From Plantago major (taxonomy: Eukaryota > Streptophyta > Magnoliopsida > Lamiales > Plantaginaceae): a DNA stretch of 64,000 nt. The first letter of the stretch is position 1. Every line of letters starts with the position of its first letter. Location: contig CM048841.1 in the NCBI GenBank assembly GCA_026545765.1, positions 95,809,352 through 95,873,351 of the forward strand, written 5' to 3'. The notes below the pieces were generated by a model. That model was not told the DNA's origin. It saw nothing but the letters and a program-made list of their open reading frames with translations, and searched no databases. Of this stretch, positions 46,506 through 57,600 are shown one piece after another. A program made the position numbers and the translations under genes.

Positions 46506-47084
46506 TATACTGTGAAAGCGTTAATTCGACAATGATATTGATTGTTGAACGGCCTGGATTAAATATGAAAATTTCAACGGTGGTGATCAAATTCGGGATA
46601 TGGAAAACTGGATAATTAGTTAGGCATTTAACTAATTCAGTTTCCTGATTCTAAAAGTAGTTCTAGGTGGTTTCCTTATACAAGAAGGTTACCTAAATTG
46701 TTTTCTTGTGCTAGAAGTATTAGTAATTAGTTTTCTTGTTCTAATAGGATTTGGTAGTTGAGTTCTCTATATATAGTCAGGTGCGCTTGTTTGTTACATA
46801 GATCAGATCAGACTAGAATATCAACAGTAGAAGATTGATAGGAAGTTAGGGATCATACTTCGGAAAATAACATATTAGGTTGGTCTTATCTTTTATGTGG
46901 AATTGTTCTTGTTATGTCGTATGGTTGCAACCTAAGTATCAATAAAGGTTGTTGGTTGATCTCCGCAGACGTAGATCATTGTCCACGTTAAATCTTTCGC
47001 TTTAGTGCTTTGGTTCATTGTTTGTTCGATTATTATTTTCTGTTATTGTTGCATTATTCCTCATTATTTGAACTTAACATATAC
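46506..47084 (+). mobile_element. Solo LTR of a copia-type retrotransposon
   Basis: A 569-bp sequence (46511-47079) begins TGTGAAAG, ends CTTAACA and is flanked by the 5-bp duplication TATAC on both sides. It contains a TATATATAG promoter-like box (about 46769) and an AATAAAG signal (about 46945), as an LTR should. No internal domain is attached, so it is the product of LTR-LTR recombination. Unit 1 lacks it. Orientation is inferred from the TATA and poly(A) order. Confidence 0.88.
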
Positions 47085-47668
47085 TGTAACAGCGGCCAAC
47101 GGGCTTACAAGTTACAAGGATGTGTGATACTCCTAGGTTTGAAAAAATTCCAATCAAGATATATATGTCAATAAATTTGGATATTTTTTAAAAATGTATG
47201 GCTGATACTAGTCGATTGTTACAGGCCAAAACAATGATACTAGGAAATCTGTTATCTACATATACATCCACATTTTCCAAGATTGAAATCACACATACTA
47301 ACAAGTAATAACAGCCAAAAAGAAGATATAACTATTACAAGAAAGACTTGTGCAATGGCAACAAAGCTTGAATTTGAAGTTGAGGCAAAATCCAGTGCAG
47401 ACACTGATGCCAAAAGCCTTGCCTCATATCTACCAGAGTTTCGAGGCCCTTGAGGGCGATGGAATGTCTGCTGGTTCCACCCTTTTAATCAAGTTTACGT
47501 CTGGTACACAATATTCACATCTTGCTTATGTTTTTTGGATGAGATGAAAATTTATATGCCACGCTTTAACTTAATGTTTATTTGTTGAGGCAGGATTTTC
47601 AGGGATGTTAAGTGTCACGAAGAAGGTTGAATCCGTGGATGAAGAGAACAAGACAATGTGTTACACCA

Positions 47669-47919
47669 TGTGAGAATATACATCAAGGAGATTCGAACTC
47701 CTAACCTCATGGAAGACAAGCTTGTACAATATGCTGAAGAGATTGTACTTATAGATATGAGGGATTACTGTTGTACCTTATGTTACATTACTTGTACAAG
47801 TTAGTTAGAATTAGTTAGTTATTAGATGTTCTATATAAAAAAACAATCCCCTGTACAGTTGACTTACTTTTCCATTACATGATTTTCAATCAATATACTA
47901 CTCAATTCTGTTGTTAACA
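47669..47919 (+). repeat. 5' LTR of the inserted copia element
   Basis: Begins TGTGAGAATATACAT and ends GTTAACA. Repeated at 50768-51234. Confidence 0.93.
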
Positions 47920-48105
47920 TGGCATCGTTATGCCAGTGAAATCCTCGCTTTCCGCAACCGTTTTCTCGATCAACTCCGATTGAGTGATTCTCTGTCAATC
48001 TCGTAATCAATCATCTCCGATTGATTCTTTGTTTCGTAATCAATCATCTTCGTTTGTTAGCTCGTGATCAATCAACTCCGATTGTTTCTTCGTTTCTGAT
48101 CAACA

Positions 48106-50690
48106 ATGGCAGAATCTCAAACTGCTCCTGTCAATCCGGCTGTCAATGGTGATACTGCTGCAACTTCTACCGGTGGTGTAAGGAATCGCAATTTTTTGGA
48201 GGATTCGAGTTCTCCATACTATATGCAGTCATCTGATCAACCAGGTATTGCTATTGTTCTGGATCCATTAACTGGACCAAATTATGCTTCTTGGAGTAAG
48301 GCCATTATTATGGCATTGAAAGTTAAAGAATAAAGTTAAATTCATTGATGGAAGAATCTCCTCAATTGTTTCTTGCTTGGGACGTGTTAATAGTCTTGTT
48401 TTGGGATGGATTTTCAATTCTTGTTCAGCTGAGATTCGTGCTAGCTCCTTGTGTTTTACTTGTCATGTAATCAATTGACTTCCTACTTTTGTATTACAAG
48501 GGAAGATTCCATATGAGGTATTGTTTAACACTAAGCCTGATTATTCATATATGAGAATATTTGGTACTTTGTGTTATGCTTCCACTTTAACAGCTCACAG
48601 GTCCAAGTTTGATCCTAGAGCTATCAAGTGTGTAATGCTTGGTTATCCCCTGGGGTATAAAGGTTATAAGTTGTTGAATACTGTCACTAATCAGGTATTT
48701 ATTTCCAAGAATGTTCAATTTGTTGAAGGATCTTATTATTTTCAAATTCTTCTTCTACTGACAATTTTACTCCTCTATTTACACCTGTTTTTCATGATTC
48801 CTGTTCTGAGAATGTAATTTCTACTGATAGTATTTATGATGAAATCATTGCTCCTACTAATATATCAATACATTATTCTCATTCACAGGATAATACAAAT
48901 CTTGATCATTTAAATGATCTAGATACTGCTATTTCTAAAGAAATAAATTCTCTGACTATTGATAATACAGAAATTGCATCTGCAGACAATTCTGTAGATT
49001 CTTCTATTCCTGTTATATCAGGTGGTCTCAGGAGGTCTTCAAGACAAAAGAATGTATCTACTCATTTAGATGTATATGAATATATACTTCCTCCATCTTT
49101 ACATCATAATCCTGGTGTTAATTCTGTTACATCTTCTCAAGTCAAGTATCCTATATCTTTATTTGTATCTACTGACAGATTATCTTCAGATTATAAGTGT
49201 TTTGCAGCATCTATAACTGTTGTTCCTGAGCCCAAGTCATATAAACAAGCAGCTCAGCATCCAGAATGGATTGCAGTTATGCAAAGTGAGCTTGATGCCC
49301 TGGAAAGAACAAAAACATGGGAATTGGTTGAGCTTCCACCTGGTAAACATTGTATAGGGTGTAAGTGGATTTTTAAGGACAAATTCAAGGCAGATGGATC
49401 TATAGAGAGGTATAAATTAAGCACGTCTGGTGGCTAAGGGTTACACTCAAGAGAATGGTGTAGAGTACTTTGACACATTCTCACCAGTGGTAAAACTCAC
49501 AACTGTGAGATGTTTACTTGCCATTGTTGAGGTTGGTTTTTACATCAATTAGATGTAAATACAACTTTCTTCATGGGGATCTGGATGAAGAAATGTACAT
49601 GACACCTCCACTTGGATATAACAAAGTTCAATCATCACAGGTTTGCAAGTTGGTAAAGAGTCTATATGGCCTTAAACAAGCCAGTAGACAATGGTTCTTT
49701 AAACTTCAAAGTTCTTTAATTTCTTTAGGTTATATTCAATCTACTGCTGATACTTCTTTATTTACAAAATCTCATAATTCCAGTTTTACTGTTTTACTTG
49801 TATATGTTGATGATATAATTCTAGCAGGAAATAATTTATCTGAGATTTCATCTGTTAAAGCTTCTTTAGATTCAGAGTTTACTATTAAAGATCTTGGAGA
49901 GCTTAAGTACATTTTAGGATTAGAAATAGCTCGTACAGATCAAGGTATTAATGTTTGTCAACGCAAATATGTTCTTGATTTGCTCAAAGATACATGTTAT
50001 ACAGCATCAAAACCAGCTCTAACTCCAATGGATGCTAAGGCAAAGTTAATGAAGGATGATTGTGATTTATTGACCGATCCTCAAGCATACAGAAGGCTGG
50101 TAGGTAAAATGATATATTTAACCATTACTAGACCTGATTTAGCTTTTACATTGCAGGTTCTTAGTCAATATATGAGTTTTCCCACTACCAAGCATCTAGA
50201 GGCAGCTCATCATGTGTTGAGATACTTGAAGCAGTCACCTAGTCAAGGAGTGTTTTATTCTTCAACCAACAATCTCAAATTGAAGGGCTTCTCAGATAGT
50301 GACTGGGCATCTTGTTCAGACACTAGGAGAAGCACATCTGGTTATGCTATATTTCTGGGAGATTCCTTAATCTCATGGCAATCAAAGAAGCAATGCACTA
50401 TGAGCAGATCCAGTGCAGAAGCAGAGTATAGAGCCATTGTTGTGGCTACTTGTGAAGTTCAGTGGCTCAAGTATTTACTCAGTGATCTTCATATCCCACA
50501 CACAGCACCAGCTTTACTATACACTGATAGCTTATCTGCCTATCATCTCGCGCATAATCCAGTCCAACATAAGCGCACTAAACACATAGAAATCGATTGT
50601 CACTTAATCCGTGATAAGATTATTCAAGGTGTTATTCAATTGATTCACATCAATAACATGGATCAGATAGCAGGCATATGATGACCAAAC
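48106..50690 (+). pseudogene. Remains of copia gag-pol
   Basis: Residual coding parts: a gag N-terminus at 48106-48333 (PYYMQSSDQPG, LDPLTGPNYASWSKAIIMAL), which stops soon after KVKE. Next is the integrase C-terminus at 48521-48740 ([39 protein letters not shown]). The RT start lies at about 49270-49420 (LDALERTKTWELVELPPGKHCIGCKWIFK) and is then frameshifted. A long RT/RNase H frame at 49518-50681 holds YGLKQASRQWFFKL, an intact YVDD box, TRPDLAFTLQVLSQYM, SDSDWASCSDTRRSTSGY, SSAEAEYRAI and HKRTKHIEIDCHLIRD. The RT-RNase H frame of 387 codons being open while the rest is lost is notable. Confidence 0.9.
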
Positions 50691-50767
50691 CTCTACCTTT
50701 GCCATTATTTACTCATTTTCTGCGCAAGCTGGGAATAATGAATATTCACTCCCATCTTGAGGGGGGC

Positions 50768-51234
50768 TGTGAGAATATACATTAAGGAGATTCGAACTCC
50801 TGACCTCATGGAAGACAAGCTTGTACAATATGCTGAAGAGATTGTACTTATAGATATGAGGAATTACTATTGTACCTTATATTACATTACTTGTACAAGT
50901 TAGTTATAATTAGTTACTTACTCCGTCCCGGGACAAGTTTCCCACTTTGACTTTTTGTGGTCAAACTTTTTCAACTTTGACTACGAATTAATCTTAAACC
51001 GCAAATGCAAAATGTTCAATTTTTTTATACGATGAAAATTTAGCCCCTAAAGTTTCATTATATAAAAAATTTGAACATTTTGCATTTTGAATTGATTAAT
51101 AATCAAATAAAAAGTCAATCAGTAAAATAAAGTGGAAAAGCTATTAATGTTCTATATAAAGAACACCCTGTACAGTTGACTTACTTTTTCATTTCATGAT
51201 TCAATCAATATACTACTCAATTATGTAGTTAACA
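50768..51234 (+). repeat. 3' LTR of the inserted copia element, with a nested MITE
   Basis: Matches the 5' LTR on both sides of a 225-bp MITE at about 50918-51143. Confidence 0.9.
50918..51143. repeat. S2 Stowaway-like MITE nested in the 3' LTR
   Basis: Left end CTTACTCCGTCCCGGGACAA, followed by GTTTCCCACTTTGACTTTTTG. The right end shows only the inverse GTGGAAAAGC, so the right terminus is eroded or lost. The 5' LTR lacks it. Confidence 0.75.
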
Positions 51235-51439
51235 CACCATATCACATGGGGAAATCTTGAACTACCTCGACAACTTCAAGTCCGTATTTTCTGTAAATTC
51301 GAAAGAAGATGGATCTTCTCTCGTGAAATTCAATGCCGAATTCAACAAGGTAAGTGAGGAAATTGATGGTGCGGATCTCTACAAGGAGTTTGTTCACAAG
51401 GTTCTCCATGATTTGGATGCTTATTTTCTCAAGGCTTGA

Positions 51440-52508
51440 ACGCTCAAACTAAATGAAAAGGGAAGAAGTTTTATCTGATTTTGGTAAATGGTAAGGGTCT
51501 GAGTCTGAATGTATTTATTTCCGTTGGGTTGAAATATAATTGTTGATGGTTTTTCTTTTTCATATTTAAAATATTTTTGTTGAGTCGAACAAATTATAGG
51601 ATACATAGATAAATATGAAAAATGACCTATTTCTGAAAAATCTATTTTGTGATCTCTTAATTACCAGATGTATGGTCAAATAGGAGACATACCATTTCAC
51701 AATGATATGATCCTAAATTCCTAATTCTAGAAGTAAAAGAAATATACCAATGGTGATATATATACCAAATACATGGGAATAGACATTTGAACAAAATTCT
51801 CCAACTTAAAGAGAAACACTAACGGATTAAATTAAATGTTTCTTTGGTTGTATTTGTTTAAGCGAGCATCCCAATTTCTATTTATACTATCTCAATTATG
51901 GTAAAAAAAATGTTAGTGTTTATTTGGCAAGCGATTAAAATCACTAAAATCTAATTAAAAACACTTAAAATTATTTATTTTAATCTGAGTTTTATAATTT
52001 TAATCGATTTCCATGAAGAATGAAAAAAAAGAACATGAGAGGGATGTAGCGTTAACTTTAGTGCACTAGATTCCAGTCTTCCACGTGATTATCATGGGAT
52101 AAACAATGGAATGGAAGAGCCAGATATTAATCGAATGGTGCTTGTAAAAGTAAAATAATGCAAAAATATATAATAATCACAATGATTGGAGGAGATATAT
52201 CATTCGGATTTGTGGTGGATGCCCCTCTTTAATTTATGAATTTATCCACATATTAATTTATTATCAAAATCCATCCCAAAAAAATCAAATAACACAGTAC
52301 TTTATAGCATCTCACAATCCTTTAATATATTTCACAACACATGTACGTATAAAATGATGTAAACGTTATGTTGTACAACACCTAAAGCATTATTGGGCAT
52401 TACATATATCTATCATAATATAACAACTATATATACTGGTAGAAAATCAATTCTCCACATATACATCCCCATCCTCCAATAATCCAATCTAGCACAAATA
52501 ATCCAACA
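51440..52508. other. Trailing spacer of unit 2 and promoter of MLP copy C
   Basis: Up to about 52030 it duplicates 41889-42495. Beyond that it is unique. It includes a GTTGTACAACACCTAAAGCA phrase near 52371-52390, resembling an arm of the 20132-20319 hairpin. A TATATATA box near 52429 may serve gene C. Confidence 0.5.
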
Positions 52509-53158
52509 ATGGCAACAAAGCTTGAGTTTGAAGTTGAAGTGAAATCTAGTGCAGAAAAAATGTGGGCTATCTTAACTCATGACTGCATAACTCTCACTCC
52601 CAAAGCCCTGCCTCATGTCTACGAGAGCTTTGAGGTCCTAGAGGGCGACGGGCTATCCGCAGGTTCCGTTCGTCTAGTTAGGCTCACGCCCGGTACGTAA
52701 TGTTCACACTTAACTTATATCATAAACTAAAACCTCTTCACGACTGATTTTTATATAGGGGTTAAGCAGTGCGCACGACACCCTCTCATATGGTGTATTA
52801 GAGAGTATCATAATGATTACGCCCTAGTATCTAATAAAATATTGTAAAGTTTACGTGTTTAATTAATTCTATTGAGGCAGGGACTTCTACGAAGTTAACC
52901 GTGACGGAGAGGATTGAATCGATGGATGAAGAGAACAAGACAATGTCTTATACCATACTTGACGGAGAGCTTTTGAACTACCTGAAAAACTTCAAGTCTA
53001 CGGTTTCAGTGAGTTCTAAAGAGGATGGATCTTCAGTAGTGAAATTCGTAGCTGAATTCAACAAGGCAAGTGACGAGATTGATGGAGGAGAACTCTACAA
53101 GGAATTTGCCAACAAGGATCTTCGAGATATTGATGCTTATTTTCTCCAAAATGCTTGA
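52509..53158 (+). CDS. Major latex protein-like (Bet v 1 family), copy C
   Basis: Two exons, 52509-52692 and 52881-53158, 188-bp intron in phase 1, 153 residues. It starts MATKLEFEVEVKSSAEKMWAIL. The Gly-rich loop region reads LEGDGLSAGSVRLVRLTPG. SMDEENKTMSYTILDGELLNYLKNFKSTVSV, SSVVKFVAEFNKASDEIDG and the helix EFANKDLRDIDAYFLQNA follow. It belongs with A2 and B2 but is more diverged than those are from each other, so it derives from an earlier duplication. The frame is open and splice sites are canonical. Intron 1 contains a GGTTAAGCAG...TATCTAATAA stretch related to the 127-bp MITE family. Confidence 0.9.
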
Positions 53159-53398
53159 AATTGTTGTACTTGATCTCTGGTTTAATAAAGATAATAATGA
53201 AGAGATGTTTTGTCTCTTGGCAATTAAGAGATTGATTCGAGTAACGTTGATGTTCACAAGTCCGGACTTTAATCCATGAGGAATGTTCACCCGCATAGGG
53301 TCCCAAATCATGTTATCAGTAAGGTATTAAATACGCAAAAATAAAAACTTGTCATAAACGCTTAATCTATGATTTTGACTCTACATGGAATTTTACAC

Positions 53399-53524
53399 TC
53401 CATAGTCAAATTTGTTAACAAATTCGACAAGGCAAGTGAAGAAGCCCTTGAGCCAGAACTCTACAGGGACTTCTTCAACCAGAGGATGCAAATTTTGGAC
53501 ACCTATCTTCTCAAGATCACTTGA
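53399..53524 (+). pseudogene. C-terminal scrap of a further MLP gene
   Basis: An open stretch reads SIVKFVNKFDKASEEALEPELYRDFF..., then QILDTYLLKIT and stop, clearly the last 40 residues of an MLP exon 2. No exon 1, intron or upstream exon 2 is found in the 240 bp between gene C and this piece. It is the remnant of an additional MLP copy and extends the array beyond the intact genes. Confidence 0.85.
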
Positions 53525-54618
53525 ACTTGACAATTTTTTAGTTTACCGTTTTAATGTTGGATTGGTGGCTGTACGAAACTACGAATTATAGACGACTTGA
53601 AAAGAAGAAATTTTTCAATTTTTTCTCGTGTAATTTGTAACTCTTTGAAACTGTATCTACAACATTTTTTACTTAAATTTGTGCAGCTAAACTACGAATT
53701 GAGGAATTTTAACCTCCATTACTGCAAAGCAAGCTTATGTTCATTCTTGGCCCAATTCTTTTAAAGTTAAAGCCCATCCCATTACTATCCTTTTCAAGCC
53801 CAAACATTTGGTCAATCTCTTTTCTCCTTCCTCGATCCGACAAATAAAAGAGGAGAGCAAGGCCAGTATATATCTGGTTTGGAAATTTTATGCAAAAAAC
53901 ATCTGCCTACTTTTACATATTTATTCACCTTAAATATACAGTATTTCTTCACTATAGATATAACAGCTAAAAAATTTGTATTTCGAATTTAGACTTTTTA
54001 AAGCGAATCGACTGTCAAAGCGCAGTTCGTAAAGCGTTGTTGGCTCAGTTTTGTAACTTGTAGCCTTATCCAGCCCGTCACTTATCTAAAGCCCAAGTCC
54101 ATTCTCTTTAACAAGTTCATTCTAACCCTAATCCAAGTTATTTTCAAAGAAAAACCCTTGGCAAAAACTTTATTTGACGCGCAAGGCATCTTGTAACATT
54201 TTAAAATTCTTTGATTCAAGTTCATCGAATTTTCAAGCTCAGGAACTAGCGCGATTTTTATTTTCCTTAATTTGTCTTTTAAAAATCAGGGCGCTACAAT
54301 AGATATACAAATAAACTGTATATCTTCACTCTAAAATATGATGACCTTTTGTGGTTTGATTTAAGATAGGGCATAACTTGACACCATTATATTCAAAGAT
54401 CACAAGATTTTTTACATAGAAGAAGAAACTACATTGACTGCTCAATTTTGTAGCAGATGGAAGGCAGGCTATGAAAAAAAGACAACCCTTCCAAATTATA
54501 TGTACAAAGGGACTCTTCTTGTGAACACTTGATTCACTTAAGAACCCAAACTATCATATCATCAAGCGCACACAGTTTCTTCAATTTTCTGCAAACCATG
54601 AAATCTAATTATTTGGAC
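53525..54618. other. Spacer between the MLP cluster and the WAT1-related gene
   Basis: No gene or clear repeat recognised. The right end should contain the 3' UTR of the WAT1-related gene on the minus strand. Confidence 0.5.
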
Positions 54619-57600
54619 TCATACTTGAGAGTCTCCTTCTTGCAGAAGAGGAACCTTTTCATCAGATAAAGAACTCTTCACATTATTACTATCCTTTCTT
54701 TGCATATTCTCCTCATCTTTAAATTGTCCCCATAACGACGTATAGTAGCCCGCTCCACAGATAAATGCTCCCATCATACTACACCAACTCAATTTAATTA
54801 AGTTAACAACAAATGTACAAGGTCATACACGAAAATCGTCTTCATTAAAAGAACTTCACCAAGATCAGGTTTACGTACCTTCCATAGTGAAAAGTATCAG
54901 CAAAGAGCACACAGCCAAAGGTACTTGCATATGCAATTCCACATGGCTTGAATATTGGCACGAAACGAGGTCCTTTCAACTGCGTGCACCATATCTGAAC
55001 GTTGCTTCGTATCAAACTACTAAAGATTGCCTGATGATCACAAATTACGTACACGGTTAAACATATGCTCGGACAATCCACAGGCTGATTTAACTTTAGA
55101 CTTTCAAACATTTATAAACAATCTTACCGTTAGAACGATGATGAGGAGCTCAAAGTTGAGCTCCAATCTCCAAGCACTAGCTTCTTGTTCCATGTAGAGA
55201 GCTAGTGCAGCTGATTGGAGTGTACCAAACAAGCTATAAAAAGCGATTATTTTCATCACTTGTGAACATATTTTGAAAGTTCCCACCTGAATTAAAGAAA
55301 AGTGACACAATATTGTTAATTAATTTAAATCCTTGTAACAATAATATGTATGGATTAAATGAAGGAGCTCGGAAAATAGTTGAATGAGTATTACATACTT
55401 GGACAATGTTCCAAATGGTAAGAGTAAATGTAGAAGCTGCAAACAAAATGCAGCCAAGAATCCAATAATTTTCATGTGGTGAAGTGAACACTAGTAGGCG
55501 CGGCGGTGCAGCCTGCAGTGAGAGTGAGGGAGAAGAGTGGCCTCTGACTGTAGGGCCTTTGATAAGAGTGACCGAAACTGCTCCGGCGAAGGATATCAAG
55601 GTGCCTACTAATCTTGCATGGCTACTTGAACTTTTCCAATCTATTTTTACTGTCCTGAATTATTAAACAAAATTTATAGTCATGATGATAATGATAGAAA
55701 GAACTACACTTGTTTGACATATATACATTTAACAGATGAATAGTAACTTGCGATCAGTGGATTTGTGATGAGTAGTTTTTAGTTATATGACAAACATAAA
55801 AACTGATGGATACCGAGTTAATAAATTGTTAGTTGATTGCGAAAGAAACCACTAGTCTTACATTCTTACTCAGATTTGCAAGGACCACAAAGCAACAACA
55901 ATAGTCAAGGCTAGCTAATTCTTTGACATAATAAAAAGCCAGCTGGTGGTATTTTTTCTGATGATGTGATAGGGTCAGATTGATTCCATCTGGATACCAT
56001 TTGTGTGGGCCAATTGATGGCCTGCACACTTGGTGGAGATTCAAATGGATCTAGGATCCAATCCAGCACAGGGGAATAAGCTTGTGGTGTGATTCCAACG
56101 TGCTTACCAACCAATACTTTTCCCAATATTAATTACACAATTATTTTCTTTTTTATGTACACGAATTCATTAATTTTGACCAAAAGTATATTACTCATAA
56201 AGTATTTGTTAAACATCTAATTCACCAGGTAAACTGCATAAAACCCCTTCGATTTATTAAAAAGTAGCATCAAACCCTCTCAATTATTAAAATTGTGCCA
56301 AACCCCCTAAGTTATTGAAATGTTAGCGCAAAACCCCCTACCATGTACACTCTCCGTTAGTGTAACTGGAGGTTGCTTTTTAGGAGTTTCTTGCAATTTT
56401 ATGTTAATTGAGGGGGTTTTGTGCAACTTAGCCATACTGTTTATAAGATATCTATAAAAATAGTACTTATTTACTAAACTAAGAAAGATAAATAAAGTTT
56501 TAAAAAAAATCTAAGCAACAATAAAAGAAAAGAGTCTAACGAAAATAACAACTTTAGCAATATAATACATTCAATTGAAGTGAGGGATATAATGGTAAAA
56601 GTTCGATATAAAAGAAAAATGACAGCTCAATATTTAAAAAAAAAAGTGAGGGATTAACAATTAAACTTTAATTGAAGTAATTTTATTTAACAAATTATAC
56701 AAAAATCCTTGTTTAACAAAACTAACCATGGAGTATATACTAAATCAATTAAAATAATTTAATATTTACGGCCTTAATTAAATTACGTTGCTTAAGATAA
56801 TAGATATCAAAAAGATAATTTATTGTCAATTATAATTAGAGAAAAATAATATGACAAATTACAAAAGAATAGTTCAACATATAATAATTAACGTTAATTA
56901 TTTTCATGATATTTTTATAAAAATGGTACAAAATTTGTAATAATGTCCATTAATTATCATAAAATTGCACATAACCCCCTCAATTATCATTAAGTTGTAG
57001 GAAATCCCCTCAAATTCACTTTTCGGGCGTGTGTAATTAATGCACTTGCCGTGCCAGGGGGTTTCGCGCTAACTTTTCAATAACTCAGGGGGTTTGACGC
57101 AATTTTAATTGGGGGGTGGTTTGATGCTGCTTTTGAATAACTCGAGTGGGTTTTATGCAGTTTACCCCTAATTCACCAGTAAATCAGCAAAACTAGAGTT
57201 TCATGCATCGACATATAATCATAACGCATATATTTTTTACAGGAATTTTTCATTTTTCGGCACGCTTCATGCATAACATGAGATCTTGATTCTAACTATA
57301 TTAAAGATCTTATGTTATGTGAATTATTCGAGGCTACAATATAAATATATACAACAATACGAAATATGTAAATATTCATATAAGAATTGAATAAAAGAAC
57401 TAAACCTGAGAAAAATTCCAAGAATAAAGGACATGGCAGGAACTTGGTTGGCCATGCTAATTGCAACAATTGGAGAACTATAACTCAGTCCCACAAATGC
57501 AAGGTTCTGAGCTATTGTCACCCTACAAAAACATGACTTAATTATTTTATGATATATATGAACTAGTAGCTAGAAGTAGTATTTGTATGATCATTAATCA

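Larger units (their letters stand above)
47664..51239 (+). mobile_element. Ty1-copia retrotransposon inserted in an MLP exon, internally deleted
   Basis: Element 47669-51234, flanked by perfect CACCA duplications (47664-47668 and 51235-51239). The 5' LTR is 251 bp (47669-47919). The 3' LTR is 467 bp (50768-51234) because a MITE sits inside it. A primer-binding-like TGGCATCGTTATGCC follows the 5' LTR, and a GAGGGGGGC polypurine tract precedes the 3' LTR. The LTRs differ at about a dozen positions in 240 by eye, so the insertion is of moderate age. The body jumps from the gag N-terminus to the end of integrase, so most of gag, protease and the integrase core are missing. Confidence 0.95.
47354..51439 (+). 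pseudogene. MLP copy B2, broken by deletion and retrotransposon insertion
   Basis: Duplicate of A2. Exon 1 (47354 to about 47502) starts MATKLEFEVEAKSSAD and then lacks 35 bp present in A2, which shifts the frame. The deleted piece is bounded by GAC on both sides, suggesting slippage or microhomology repair. Exon 2 begins near 47595 and is cut after the codons for MCYT by a copia element (47669-51234). It resumes at 51235 with the duplicated CACCA and runs to the stop at 51437-51439 with the remainder still open. Either lesion alone would abolish the protein. Which came first cannot be read from the sequence. Confidence 0.93.
42506..52035 (+). repeat. Tandem duplication unit 2 of the MLP cluster, enlarged by insertions
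   Basis: Same order of elements as 37759-42495, but swollen to about 9.5 kb by four insertions listed separately: a foldback element inside the N1 copy, a 127-bp MITE, a solo LTR and a full copia element. It carries MLP genes B1 (intact) and B2 (destroyed). Confidence 0.9.

Noticed and set aside
47685-47712. ATTCGAACTCC motif resembling a tRNA T-arm
   Set aside because: It lies inside the copia LTR, is repeated in the 3' LTR, and has no cloverleaf around it.
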